From assembly GCA_016192135.1 (NCBI GenBank), contig JACPUR010000021.1, forward strand, positions 1 through 64,000: a stretch of 64,000 nucleotides of DNA, read 5' to 3'. This DNA is from Candidatus Tectomicrobia bacterium (GTDB taxonomy: Bacteria > UBA8248). A program made the position numbers and the translations under genes. A model generated the notes under the pieces. The model had not been told where the DNA came from, searched no databases, and saw nothing but the letters and a program-made list of their open reading frames with translations. Positions within the stretch are counted from its first letter, which is position 1. Each line of letters opens with the position of its first letter. This document shows positions 48,611-57,129 of this stretch, in pieces.

Positions 48611-49851
48611 TGGACCTGCGGCCCGCCTCGGCGGTGGCGGAGCTTTCGCCGGAGGAATTGGCCCTGGCGGCCAAGTCGCTCGCCCGCCGCCACGGCTTCG
48701 ACCTGGCCGGCATCGCCCCCCCGGAGCTGGGCGAGGCGCACGGGCGCTACCTCGAGTGGCTCAGGCTCGGCTACGAGGGAGAGATGGCCTACCTGCGCCG
48801 CAACCCCGAGGCGCGCTCCGACCTGCGGCGCGTGTGGCCCGCGACCCGGTGCGCCCTGGTCGTTGCCATCCGCTACCGCGGAGAGAAAATGCACGAACCG
48901 CCCGCCGCCTTGCCGGGCCGGATCGCCTCCTACGCCCACGGCGGGGACTACCACAAGTTCCTCAAGAAGCGCCTCCTGCGCGTGCTGCGGGACCTCCGGG
49001 AGCTCGACCCCGGCGTCGACGGCCGGAGCTACGTGGACACCGGGCCCATCCTGGAGCGGGACCTCGCGGTCCGGGCCGGCCTGGGCTGGCACGGCAAGAA
49101 CTCCCTCCTGCTGAACCGATCCCTGGGCAGCTACTTCTTCCTGGGCGTCCTCCTCCTCAACCGGCCCCTGCCCGCCGACGCCCCCTTCGGGGAGGATCAC
49201 TGCGGCACCTGCGTCCGCTGCATCGAGGCCTGCCCCACGGGCGCCATCGTGGCGCCGGGCGTGGTGGACGCGCGGCGGTGCATCTCCTACCTCACCATCG
49301 AGTTGCGCGGGCCCATGCCTCGCGAGCTGCGCCCGCTGGTGGGCGACCACTTCTTCGGCTGCGACATCTGCCAGGAGGTCTGCCCCTGGAACACGGACGC
49401 CCCCCCGGCCGCCGAGCCCCGCTTCGCCCCCCGGCCGGGCGCGCAGTCGCCCGACCTGCTCGCCCTCCTGGAGATGGACGAGAAAGCCTTCCACAGGCGC
49501 TTCCGCGGGACCCCCGTCATGCGCTCGCGCTACGACGGCTTCCTCCGCAACGTGGCGGTCGCCATCGGCAACACAGGGGGCGGCGAGGCGGTCGCGCCCC
49601 TGCTGCGCGCCCTGCGCCACCGCGAGCCCCTCGCCCGGGGTCACGCCGCCTGGGCGCTGGGGCGCATCGGGCGGAGGCTGGGCGGCGAGGCCATCCGCCC
49701 CGTCCTGGAGGAGCGCCTGGGGCGGGAGCGCGACCCGTGGGTCCACGAGGAGATCGAGCTGGCCCTGGGGGACCTGCCCTCGGTCCGGCTGCCCGTCCTG
49801 CCCCCGGCGGGCGGCCCCGGGACGAACGGGAACTCCCACCCCGCCCGCTGA
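48610..49851 (+). CDS. queG: Epoxyqueuosine reductase
   Basis: A 413-residue cobalamin- and [4Fe-4S]-dependent enzyme that reduces epoxyqueuosine to queuosine in tRNA. Conserved text: YEGEMAYLRRNPEARSDLRR, SYVDTGPILERDLAVRAGLG and WHGKNSLLLNRSLGSYFFLG. The two ferredoxin-like clusters are CGTCVRCIEACPTGAI and CDICQEVCPWN. C-terminal HEAT-like repeats (VAPLLRALRHREPLARGHAA) complete the usual long form. The start ATG shares a base with the preceding stop. Confidence 0.94.
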   Translation: MDLRPASAVAELSPEELALAAKSLARRHGFDLAGIAPPELGEAHGRYLEWLRLGYEGEMAYLRRNPEARSDLRRVWPATRCALVVAIRYRGEKMHEPPAALPGRIASYAHGGDYHKFLKKRLLRVLRDLRELDPGVDGRSYVDTGPILERDLAVRAGLGWHGKNSLLLNRSLGSYFFLGVLLLNRPLPADAPFGEDHCGTCVRCIEACPTGAIVAPGVVDARRCISYLTIELRGPMPRELRPLVGDHFFGCDICQEVCPWNTDAPPAAEPRFAPRPGAQSPDLLALLEMDEKAFHRRFRGTPVMRSRYDGFLRNVAVAIGNTGGGEAVAPLLRALRHREPLARGHAAWALGRIGRRLGGEAIRPVLEERLGRERDPWVHEEIELALGDLPSVRLPVLPPAGGPGTNGNSHPAR

Positions 49852-49893
49852 GGCCGCACCACGCGGGCGCCCTGCGCACGACCGGAGGAACCG

Positions 49894-50697
49894 ATGAGAT
49901 CCGTCCGCGCCAACGGCATCCGCATCTCGTTCGACGAGGCGGGGAGCGGAGCGCCGCTCCTGCTGCTCCACGGCTTCTCGCTGGACCGCACCATGTGGGA
50001 CGCGCAGGTGGAGGCGCTCGCGCGCAGCTACCGGCTCATCGTCCCCGACCTGCGCGGGCTGGGCGCGACCGAGAACCCGGGCGTGCAGATCTCCATCGAG
50101 CAGATGGCGGACGACGCGGCGGGCCTCCTCATGGCGCTCGACATCCCCGCCGCCGCCGTGGCCGGCTTCTCGATGGGCGGCTACGTCCTCGCGCAGATGG
50201 CGGTGCGCCATCCGCTCAAGGTCCGGGCGGCGGCCTTCGTCTGCACCCGGGCCGGGGCCGACAACGAGGAGCAGCAGAAGGCACGCTTGGCGAACATGCG
50301 GTTCATCGACGACGAGGGCTCGGAGGCCTTCGCCAGCAAGTTCGTGCCGATGCTCTTCTCGTCCGCTTACCTGGCCTCCGGGGCCGGGGGTCCCGGGAAG
50401 CACCGCCGCGCGATCGCGTCCCAGCTCCCGCGGAACCTCTGCGCGCTCCTCGACGCCATGCGGCAGCGCGAGGACATGACGCCCCGCCTGGGGGAGATCC
50501 GGGTGCCGTGCGCGGTGGTGGCCGGGGAGAAGGACCAGCTCGTCCCCGTTCAGGCGATGCGGGAGCTGCACGAGGGGCTGGCGGATTCGGCCTTCGACGT
50601 GATCGAGGGCTCGGGGCACATGGCCCCCGTCGAGGCGCCGGACCGGGTGTCCTTCGCGCTCGACCAGCTCATGCAGCGCGCCGGGATGTGGATGTAG
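49894..50697 (+). CDS. Alpha/beta hydrolase (3-oxoadipate enol-lactonase-like)
   Basis: A 267-residue protein with the complete fold: LLLLHGFSLDRTMWDAQVEA (oxyanion), LIVPDLRGLGATENPG, the nucleophile elbow AVAGFSMGGYVLAQMAVRHP, the acid in VVAGEKDQLVPVQAMRELHE and the His in VIEGSGHMAPVEAPDRVSFA. It is similar to the PcaD-type lactonases and related esterases. The substrate is unproven. Confidence 0.83.
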   Translation: MRSVRANGIRISFDEAGSGAPLLLLHGFSLDRTMWDAQVEALARSYRLIVPDLRGLGATENPGVQISIEQMADDAAGLLMALDIPAAAVAGFSMGGYVLAQMAVRHPLKVRAAAFVCTRAGADNEEQQKARLANMRFIDDEGSEAFASKFVPMLFSSAYLASGAGGPGKHRRAIASQLPRNLCALLDAMRQREDMTPRLGEIRVPCAVVAGEKDQLVPVQAMRELHEGLADSAFDVIEGSGHMAPVEAPDRVSFALDQLMQRAGMWM

Positions 50698-50700
50698 GTC

Positions 50701-51492
50701 TCAGCCCCACCGGACCAGCTTCCGGAGCCGGTCCCATTGCGCGGCCGGGGCGGCCACCACGGGCTCGGGCGCGAGGCGCCCGTCGGCCAGCTCGGCGTAG
50801 TCCACCTTCTTCCCCGACGGATATCCGACCTTTCCCCCCGCGCGCTCAAGGATGAAGGCCGCCGGGGCGAAGTCGTAGGCGCAATTGGGCTCCAGCACGG
50901 TGCCGCAGGCCGAGCCCAAGGCGGTGTAGGCCAGGGCCACGGAGGCGGCGGCGAGCGAGAGCCGCCTCCCCTCGTAGCCGATGCGCAGCCCCTCGACCTC
51001 GCGGCAGGGGACGAAGAGGTAGGCGTGCGGACCCGGCGGCTCCGGGTCCAGGGGCGCGAGCGGCCCGCCGTTGCGCAGGGCCTCCTCCCCCTCGACCGCG
51101 GTGAGCATCTCGCCCAGGGCGGCCATGTTGACGGCCGCGCCCTCGACCCGGGGGCCGCGCAGGCAGGCCACCGAGACGGACCAGAAGGGCAGGCGGCTGA
51201 GGTAGGGACCGGTGCCGTCGATGGGGTCGATGGTCCACCACCGGGTGGCGGAACCGGGGCGCGCCGAGCCGTTCACGCCGCTCTCCTCGGCGAGGATGTA
51301 GTCGCCCGGATAACGGGAGCGGATGCGCGAGACGAGGTGGCGCTCCACGGCCCGGTCCGCTTCCGAGACGACGCTCTCGCCCTTGGCCTCCATCCGCACG
51401 CGCCCGAAAAAGCTCATGGCGAGGTCCCCCGCCTCGCGCGCGATCTCGCCGAGGAAGCGGCGAAGCTCCTCTTTTGGATTCTCCGAAACCAT
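50701..51492 (-). CDS. Inositol monophosphatase-family phosphatase
   Basis: A 263-residue Mg-dependent phosphatase. Metal and catalytic motifs: YILAEESGVNG (Glu-Glu), TIDPIDGTGPYLSRLPFWSV (Asp-Pro-Ile-Asp-Gly-Thr) and NCAYDFAPAAFILERAGGKV (the C-terminal Asp, normally W-D-x-A). The substrate may be inositol-1-phosphate, fructose-1,6-bisphosphate or 3'-phosphoadenosine phosphate. The start is ATG 51492. A TTG at 51507 is an alternative. It is convergent with the preceding hydrolase gene. Confidence 0.86.
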   Translation of the reverse strand: MVSENPKEELRRFLGEIAREAGDLAMSFFGRVRMEAKGESVVSEADRAVERHLVSRIRSRYPGDYILAEESGVNGSARPGSATRWWTIDPIDGTGPYLSRLPFWSVSVACLRGPRVEGAAVNMAALGEMLTAVEGEEALRNGGPLAPLDPEPPGPHAYLFVPCREVEGLRIGYEGRRLSLAAASVALAYTALGSACGTVLEPNCAYDFAPAAFILERAGGKVGYPSGKKVDYAELADGRLAPEPVVAAPAAQWDRLRKLVRWG

Positions 51493-51548
51493 CCCACCAT
51501 CCCTCAACGCCGCCCCCAGCGAGCCGCCCCCGGCGCGAAAGCCGATAG

Positions 51549-51576
51549 CTTATACCACTCATCCCGGCGGCTTCAC
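51549..51576 (-). promoter_or_regulatory. Possible promoter of the IMPase-type gene
   Basis: On the minus strand GTGAAG (51576-51571), a 16-base spacer and TATAAG (51554-51549). The -10 is good and the -35 poor. It is divergent from the stronger plus-strand promoter nearby. Confidence 0.4.
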
Positions 51577-51589
51577 GCGAGCGCTTCGA

Positions 51590-51618
51590 TTGACATCACC
51601 AAGCGGCGCCCGTAGATT
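51590..51618 (+). promoter_or_regulatory. Sigma-70-type promoter of the Tct catabolic operon
   Basis: Perfect -35 TTGACA (51590-51595), a 17-base spacer and -10 TAGATT (51613-51618). The first gene starts at 51766, so the leader would be about 140 bases long. This is the best sigma-70-like match I found in the window. Confidence 0.72.
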
Positions 51619-51765
51619 GATTCTCTCACGACTTTTCCGGCCCACCCGGCCGCGGCCCAGCCGGCGGCGCCGCAGGACCCAGCCTTCCGCGCCGGCCCCC
51701 AGGCGGGCATCCCGCCCGCACAAGCGGCGCGGCGGGGAAGCGCGGCATCCGGAGGATGCGACCCC

Positions 51766-52212
51766 ATGCCCTTCGCCCCCGCCCGGCGCCTCACGACGCG
51801 AGGCGCCAAGCAGATGCTCGCGGCGGCGATCGGCAAGGCCGAGGAGTTCGGAATCGCCGTCACGGTGGCCATCGTGGACGCCGGGGGCCACCTCCTGGTG
51901 CTCGAGCGGATGGACGGCGGCCGCTTCCACACCGTCCATTCCTCGACCACCAAGGCGGTGACCGCCGCCTCGAACAAGCGCCCCACCACGACCAAGGGCG
52001 CCCAGGGGCAGGACCTCGACACCCTCCACGCGCTGGGCCTGGCCCTCGCGGCGGGCCCGGGCCGCTGGACGGCGACGGAGGGAGGCTTCCCCGTCGTCGT
52101 GGACGGGGAGTGCGTCGGCGGGATCGGGGTGAGCGGTGGGGACTGGGCCCAGGACGAGGCCATCGCGCGGGCGGCCGTCGAGGCGGTGGGCGCGGGCTTT
52201 CGAATCGGCTGA
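51766..52212 (+). CDS. GlcG/HbpS-family heme-binding protein (DUF336)
   Basis: A 148-residue protein: ARRLTTRGAKQMLAAAIGKA, FGIAVTVAIVDAGGHLLVLE, HSSTTKAVTAASNKRPTTTK and EGGFPVVVDGECVGGIGVSG. This is the GlcG/PduO-C/HbpS fold, reported to bind heme or cobalamin or to act beside 2-hydroxy-acid oxidation. It is the first gene of an operon with a tricarboxylate transporter, a context in which GlcG-like genes are common. Function in the pathway is unknown. Confidence 0.82.
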   Translation: MPFAPARRLTTRGAKQMLAAAIGKAEEFGIAVTVAIVDAGGHLLVLERMDGGRFHTVHSSTTKAVTAASNKRPTTTKGAQGQDLDTLHALGLALAAGPGRWTATEGGFPVVVDGECVGGIGVSGGDWAQDEAIARAAVEAVGAGFRIG

Positions 52213-52256
52213 TCCCGCCCCCCCGCGGGGGCGGATCTCCGACAAGGAGGATCGAC

Positions 52257-53228
52257 ATGAGCAGGACGTGCCGGACGTGGCCGGCCCTTTGGGCCGCCTT
52301 CGCGTTGTGCGCCTGGAGCGCGGCCGCCGGGGCGGCGTATCCCGAGAAGCCGATCGAGCTCATCGTCCCGTTCGCGGCGGGCGACAGCGCCGACGTCGAG
52401 GGGAGGCTGCTCGCCCAGGAGATGACCAAGGCGCTCGGGAAGCCGGTGGTCCCGGTCAATAAGGAAGGGGCGGGCGGCGCCCTCGCCTACACCCACGTCA
52501 AGAACGCCAGGCCGGACGGTTACACCGTGATGTGGAACTCCATCTCCGTCCTCACCACGACCAACATCGGCAACGTCCCCTTCGACCACGACGCCTTCGA
52601 CAACATCGGCCGGGTGGAGTACCAGCCCATGCCCTTCGCCGTGAAGGCCGATTCCCGGTGGAAGACGTTCAAGGACTTCGTCGCGGAGTGCAAGCAGAAG
52701 CCCAACACGCTCAAGATCGCGAACGCGGGCCCGGGCAGCGGCACGCACATCGCCGCGGTGGCGCTGGCGAACGCGACCGGGTGCAAGCCGATTCACGTCC
52801 CGGTGGGGGTGAAGCGGCGCAACGCCTCCGTCCTGAGCGGCGAGGTGGACGCGATGGTGGGCCCGCTGACGGGCATCATCAAGCTCGCCCAGGCGAAGCA
52901 GATCCGCATCCTGGCGGTCCCCAGCCCGAGGCGGAACCCGCTCGTCCCGGACGCGCCCACCGCCAAGGACCTGGGTTACCCGGTGGTAATCGATCTCTTC
53001 CGGGGGTTGAGTGTGCCCAAGGGCACTCCGGCCGAGGTGAAGGACAGGCTCTACAAGGCGATGGTCGCGGCGGCGAAATCCAAGGCCTTCCAGGACTTCT
53101 CCAAGAAGGCGGGCTTCACCGTGGATGTCATGGACGAGAAGGAGTTCAACCCCTACCTCGACGAGATGGACAAGCTGGTCAAGGGCATCCTGAAGGAAGC
53201 GGGCCTGTACCGGAGCAAGGCGAAGTAG
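52257..53228 (+). CDS. tctC: Tripartite tricarboxylate transporter binding protein (TctC/Bug family)
   Basis: A 323-residue periplasmic protein with signal peptide PALWAAFALCAWSAAAGAA and mature start YPEKPIELIVPFAAGDSADV. Other Bug-family features: NKEGAGGALAYTHVKNARPD, YTVMWNSISVLTTTNIGN, LKIANAGPGSGTHIAAVALA and VDAMVGPLTGIIKLAQAKQI. AAGGAGG lies six bases before the ATG. It binds a carboxylate for the TctAB permease encoded next. Confidence 0.92.
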   Translation: MSRTCRTWPALWAAFALCAWSAAAGAAYPEKPIELIVPFAAGDSADVEGRLLAQEMTKALGKPVVPVNKEGAGGALAYTHVKNARPDGYTVMWNSISVLTTTNIGNVPFDHDAFDNIGRVEYQPMPFAVKADSRWKTFKDFVAECKQKPNTLKIANAGPGSGTHIAAVALANATGCKPIHVPVGVKRRNASVLSGEVDAMVGPLTGIIKLAQAKQIRILAVPSPRRNPLVPDAPTAKDLGYPVVIDLFRGLSVPKGTPAEVKDRLYKAMVAAAKSKAFQDFSKKAGFTVDVMDEKEFNPYLDEMDKLVKGILKEAGLYRSKAK

Positions 53229-53273
53229 CCCCGGCCGGGCCCCCGTTCCTTTCGCTGCGGTATCGGGACCCTC

Positions 53274-53735
53274 ATGCGGACCAAGAACATCACCGCGAGC
53301 CTCGCCTTCCTCGCCTTCGGGGCCGTCTACGCCTACCTGACGGCGCAGCTCCCCCTCCGGATGGTGGGAAACGTGCCGGGCCCCTCCTTTTTTCCCTGGG
53401 TCCTGACCCTGTGCTTCCTCGGTCTCTCCTGCGTTCTTCTCGCGCAGGGGCTCACGGCCCCGCCGGCCGCGCCCCCCCGGCCGGGAGCGGCGGACAGCTC
53501 CGCCGGGCGGGTCGCCGCCGCCCTCCTCGCCTTCGCCGCCTATCTCGGGATCCTCCCCTTCCTGGGTTTCCTCCTGGCGACGCCGCCGGCCTGCGCGGCG
53601 CTGATGCTGGCCGCCGGGGAGAAGCGGCCGCTCTACATCCTGGCCTGGTCGGCGGGGATGACGGCCTTCCTGTACCTGATGTTCCAGTCCCTCTTCGGCG
53701 TCCCCATCCCCGCCGCCCCCGACTTCGGTCCATGA
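53274..53735 (+). CDS. tctB: Tripartite tricarboxylate transporter small membrane subunit
   Basis: A 153-residue protein with four membrane helices (SLAFLAFGAVYAYLTAQLPL; FFPWVLTLCFLGLSCVLLAQ; VAAALLAFAAYLGILPFLGF; LAWSAGMTAFLYLMFQSLFG), the DUF1468/TctB pattern ending FGVPIPAAPDFGP. The stop overlaps the tctA start (ATGA). Confidence 0.9.
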   Translation: MRTKNITASLAFLAFGAVYAYLTAQLPLRMVGNVPGPSFFPWVLTLCFLGLSCVLLAQGLTAPPAAPPRPGAADSSAGRVAAALLAFAAYLGILPFLGFLLATPPACAALMLAAGEKRPLYILAWSAGMTAFLYLMFQSLFGVPIPAAPDFGP

Positions 53736-55222
53736 ACCCGGTCCTGGACGGGTTCCTGAGCGCGAGCGCCCCGGAGGCCCTGGTGGCGATGGCCTGCGGC
53801 GCCCTCATCGGGCTGATCGCGGGGATGCTGCCCGGGGTTACAATCAGCTCCGGCATCATCATCGTGCTCCCGCTCACCTTTGTGATGGGCCCCCACGTCG
53901 CCATCTCGCTCCTGCTGGGCATCTATTCGGGCGGGATGACGGGGGGGAGCTTCTCGGCCATCCTCCTCAACATTCCGGGCACGCCCTCGGCGTCGGCCAC
54001 GGGGCTCGACGGGCACCGGATGGCCCGGCGGGGGGAGGCGGGCTTGGCCCTGGGCGCCTCCATCTTCTCGAGCTTCTTCGGCGGGATGTTCAGCCTCGCC
54101 TGCCTGTTCCTGATCGCGCCCCAGCTCGCGGCCGTGGCCCTCAAGTTCCGCGCCCAGGATCTCTTCAGCCTCGTCTTCTTCGGCCTCACCATCATCTCGA
54201 GCTTCGCGGTGAGGTCCGTCGTGAAGGGCCTTCTCTCGGGGCTCCTCGGCCTGATGCTCGTGACCGTGGGCCAGGACCCGGTGATGGGGACGGCGCGCTA
54301 CACCTTCGGCAGCGTCCACCTCCTCCAGGGCGTTCACTTCCTCACGGCCCTCATCGGCCTCTTCGCCATCCCCCAGCTCGCGGAGGGCATCCTGGAGGGC
54401 CTCAAGAGGACGGGAAAGGCGGAGGCCCTCTCCCGCTTCGGCTCCATCTATCCGAAGCTGCGCCACTGCAGGGAGATGGCCCTGCCCTCCCTCATCGGCT
54501 CCGTGGTGGGGACTTTCATCGGCATCCTGCCCGGCACGGGGGGGCCGATCGCGGCCTTCCTGAGCTACGACTACTCCAAGAAATTCAGCCGGCATCCCGA
54601 GAGGTTCGGCACGGGCTGCATCGAGGGAGTCGCCGCGCCCGAGGCCGGGAACAACGCCGTCTGCGGGGGGGCCCTCATCCCGATGATGACCCTGGGGATT
54701 CCCGGCGACCCGGTGACGGCCATCCTCATCGGGGCGCTCCTCGTGCACGGCCTGGCCCCCGGGCCCATGCTCTTCATCGAGCGGCCGGATTTCGCCTACA
54801 CCATCATGTTCTCCTTCTTCTGGTCCAACGTCTTCACCCTGGCCATCGCCCTGCTGGGGGTGCGGCTCCTCGTGAAGGTGCTCGACGCGCCCAAGGCGGT
54901 CCTGATCCCGGCGATCGCCGTGCTTTGCACCATCGGGAGCTTCGCCCTCAGGAACTCCTTCTTCGACATCTACGTGATGCTGGCCTTCGGCCTGCTCGGG
55001 CTCCTGATGCAGAGGCTGGAGATGCCCGTCGTCCCCCTCATCCTGGCCCTCGTGCTGGGGCGCCCGCTCGAGGAGAACCTGCGCGTCGCCCTCACCGCCT
55101 CCCAGGGAGACCCCAGCGTCTTCTTCACGTCCCCCATCAGCCTGGGGTTCCTGATCCTCTCCGCCGTCACGTTCGTCTGGCCGTTCGTCCAGGAGCGGAG
55201 GGCCCGCGCCGCGCGGGCATAG
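53732..55222 (+). CDS. tctA: Tripartite tricarboxylate transporter large membrane subunit
   Basis: A 496-residue protein with about twelve helices. TctA signatures are ALIGLIAGMLPGVTISSGII, GIYSGGMTGGSFSAILLNIP, GTPSASATGLDGHRMARRGE, FIGILPGTGGPIAAFLSYDY and EGVAAPEAGNNAVCGGALIP. It is coupled to tctB by an ATGA overlap. With TctC and TctB it forms a sodium- or proton-driven carboxylate importer (family knowledge). Confidence 0.94.
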   Translation: MNPVLDGFLSASAPEALVAMACGALIGLIAGMLPGVTISSGIIIVLPLTFVMGPHVAISLLLGIYSGGMTGGSFSAILLNIPGTPSASATGLDGHRMARRGEAGLALGASIFSSFFGGMFSLACLFLIAPQLAAVALKFRAQDLFSLVFFGLTIISSFAVRSVVKGLLSGLLGLMLVTVGQDPVMGTARYTFGSVHLLQGVHFLTALIGLFAIPQLAEGILEGLKRTGKAEALSRFGSIYPKLRHCREMALPSLIGSVVGTFIGILPGTGGPIAAFLSYDYSKKFSRHPERFGTGCIEGVAAPEAGNNAVCGGALIPMMTLGIPGDPVTAILIGALLVHGLAPGPMLFIERPDFAYTIMFSFFWSNVFTLAIALLGVRLLVKVLDAPKAVLIPAIAVLCTIGSFALRNSFFDIYVMLAFGLLGLLMQRLEMPVVPLILALVLGRPLEENLRVALTASQGDPSVFFTSPISLGFLILSAVTFVWPFVQERRARAARA

Positions 55223-55289
55223 GCGAGTGGCGGGGCCGGCGCGATCCTGCTAATCTCGCCGCGCAAATTAACTCGAGGAGGGAAATCCG

Positions 55290-56303
55290 GTGAGCGTGCA
55301 GCCCGTCCGCGTGGCGTCCATCGGCATGGGCTGGTGGTCGGACGTGCTGGCCGACGCCATCCAGCGCACGGACAGGCTCGAGATCGTCTCGTGCTTCACC
55401 CGCTCGGCGGAGAAGCGCGGGGCGTTCGCCCGGAAGTACGGTTGCCGGGCGGCCGGCTCCTACGAGGAAATCCTCCGGGACCCCGAGATAGAGGCCATCG
55501 TCAACACCACCCCCAACCACGCGCACCTGGAGACGGCCCGGGCGGCCGCCGAGGCCGGGAAGCACATCTTCCTCGACAAGCCCATCGCCCACACCGTGGC
55601 GGACGGGCGCGCGCTCGCCAAAGCCTGCCGGGAGGCGGGCGTCGTGCTCTCGGTGGGCTACCAACGGCGGAGGGAGAGCCACTTCCGCTGGGTGAAGAAG
55701 GCCATCGAGGCGGGGAAGTTCGGGCAGCTTGTCCAGGCCGAGGGGAACATCAGCCGCGACCGGGAGGGGCAGTTCGAGCCGGGCCACTGGCGCTACCAGG
55801 CCGACGCCATGCCGGGCGGGGTGATGCTCCAGATCGGCATTCACTACATCGACATCCTGGAGTACCTGATGGGTCCCATCCGGGCCGTCTCGGCCCGCAC
55901 GGCCCAGCTCGTGCTCCCCGGGGAGAACCCGGACGTCGCCAACCTCATCCTGGAGCACGAGTGCGGGGCCGTCTCGAACCTGACGGCGAGCTACGCGTCG
56001 GCCTCCGAGTACTACCTGATGAACATCTACGGGAAGGAGGCGACCGCCTTCTACACCCTCTTCGACGGCCTCCGGGTGCTCTACCGCAAGGAGGGGCCGC
56101 CCCAGCCGGTCCCCTGCGAGAAGAACGATACCATCGTCGAGGAGCTCGAGGAGTTCGCCGCCTGCGTCCGCGGGAAGGCCACGCCCGAGGTGGACGGGGA
56201 GAAGGCCGTCCTCTCCCTCGCGGTCATCCGCGCGGGGGTGCGCTCCGCCCGGGAGGGCCGGCGGGTGGAGATCGCCGAAATCCTGGCCTCGGACGCGGAG
56301 TGA
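55290..56303 (+). CDS. Gfo/Idh/MocA-family NAD(P)-dependent dehydrogenase
   Basis: A 337-residue protein. The Rossmann start is VRVASIGMGWWSDVLADAIQ. The family motif is EAGKHIFLDKPIAHTVADGR, with the catalytic Lys in DKP. The C-terminal substrate domain has PGGVMLQIGIHYIDILEYLM, where the His is the common catalytic one. The GTG at 55290 is preceded by GAGGAGGG. Its position behind tctABC suggests that it acts on the imported compound or a derivative. Confidence 0.88.
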   Translation: MSVQPVRVASIGMGWWSDVLADAIQRTDRLEIVSCFTRSAEKRGAFARKYGCRAAGSYEEILRDPEIEAIVNTTPNHAHLETARAAAEAGKHIFLDKPIAHTVADGRALAKACREAGVVLSVGYQRRRESHFRWVKKAIEAGKFGQLVQAEGNISRDREGQFEPGHWRYQADAMPGGVMLQIGIHYIDILEYLMGPIRAVSARTAQLVLPGENPDVANLILEHECGAVSNLTASYASASEYYLMNIYGKEATAFYTLFDGLRVLYRKEGPPQPVPCEKNDTIVEELEEFAACVRGKATPEVDGEKAVLSLAVIRAGVRSAREGRRVEIAEILASDAE

Positions 56304-56313
56304 GGAGACCGCC

Positions 56314-57117
56314 ATGCCCCGGATCAAGGCCGGAGAGCTGCATCTCAACTACGCGGAGGCCGGCACAGGCGACGCCTTCCTGTTCATCCCCGGCCTGATG
56401 GGGCTGCTGGACGCCTGGGACTTCCAGGTCCCCCACTTCTCGAAGCGATACCGCTGTATCACCTTCGACCACCGGGGCACGGGCGAGAGCGACAAGCCCG
56501 AGAACGCCTACTCCACCGAGCTCATCGCCAAGGACGCCATCGCCCTGCTGGACGCCCTGGGCGTCGAGCGCGCCCACGTGGCGGGCACCTCGACGGGGGG
56601 CTGCGTGCTGCAGCACCTGGCCCTGGACCACCCGGGGCGGCTGCGCTGCTGCATCTTCACCAACACCTGGACGCGCGCCGATCCCTACATGACCCGCCTG
56701 CAGACCTCGCGCAAGCAGATCGCGCTGGCCTACGGGCAGGAGGAGTACATCAAGTTCAGCTCGCTGTGGACCTGCGGCTGGACGCAGTTCCGCCACATGT
56801 ACCACAACCTCCTCGCCCTCGAGCGGCGCCAGAAGGAAACCATCGCGCCCGTCGAGGTCATCGCCGCCCGCCTGGACATGACCCTGAACCACGACCGGAC
56901 GGCGGACCTCAGCCGCATCCGGAAGCCCTCTCTCATCATCGCCGCGAAGGACGACGCGCTCACGCCGCCCTACTTCTCGCAGGACCTCAACCGCATCATC
57001 CAGGGGTCGAAGCTGGTCGTGCTGGAGGAGGGAGGGCACTACAGCTACCGGCGTAGCCACAAGGAGTGGAACGCGGCGGTGGACGCCTTTCTGGCGGAAA
57101 TCGAAGGGAAAGCCTGA
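56314..57117 (+). CDS. Alpha/beta hydrolase
   Basis: A 267-residue protein: FLFIPGLMGLLDAWDFQVPH, CITFDHRGTGESDKPENAYS, the nucleophile elbow VAGTSTGGCVLQHLALDHPG, the acid in LIIAAKDDALTPPYFSQDLN and the His in LEEGGHYSYRRSHKEWNAAV. It resembles RutD/PcaD-type hydrolases and is the last gene of the Tct operon, 10 bases after the MocA-type gene. It probably opens a lactone or cleaves an ester in that pathway. This is an inference. Confidence 0.85.
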   Translation: MPRIKAGELHLNYAEAGTGDAFLFIPGLMGLLDAWDFQVPHFSKRYRCITFDHRGTGESDKPENAYSTELIAKDAIALLDALGVERAHVAGTSTGGCVLQHLALDHPGRLRCCIFTNTWTRADPYMTRLQTSRKQIALAYGQEEYIKFSSLWTCGWTQFRHMYHNLLALERRQKETIAPVEVIAARLDMTLNHDRTADLSRIRKPSLIIAAKDDALTPPYFSQDLNRIIQGSKLVVLEEGGHYSYRRSHKEWNAAVDAFLAEIEGKA

Positions 57118-57129
57118 ATCTCCGGCGCC

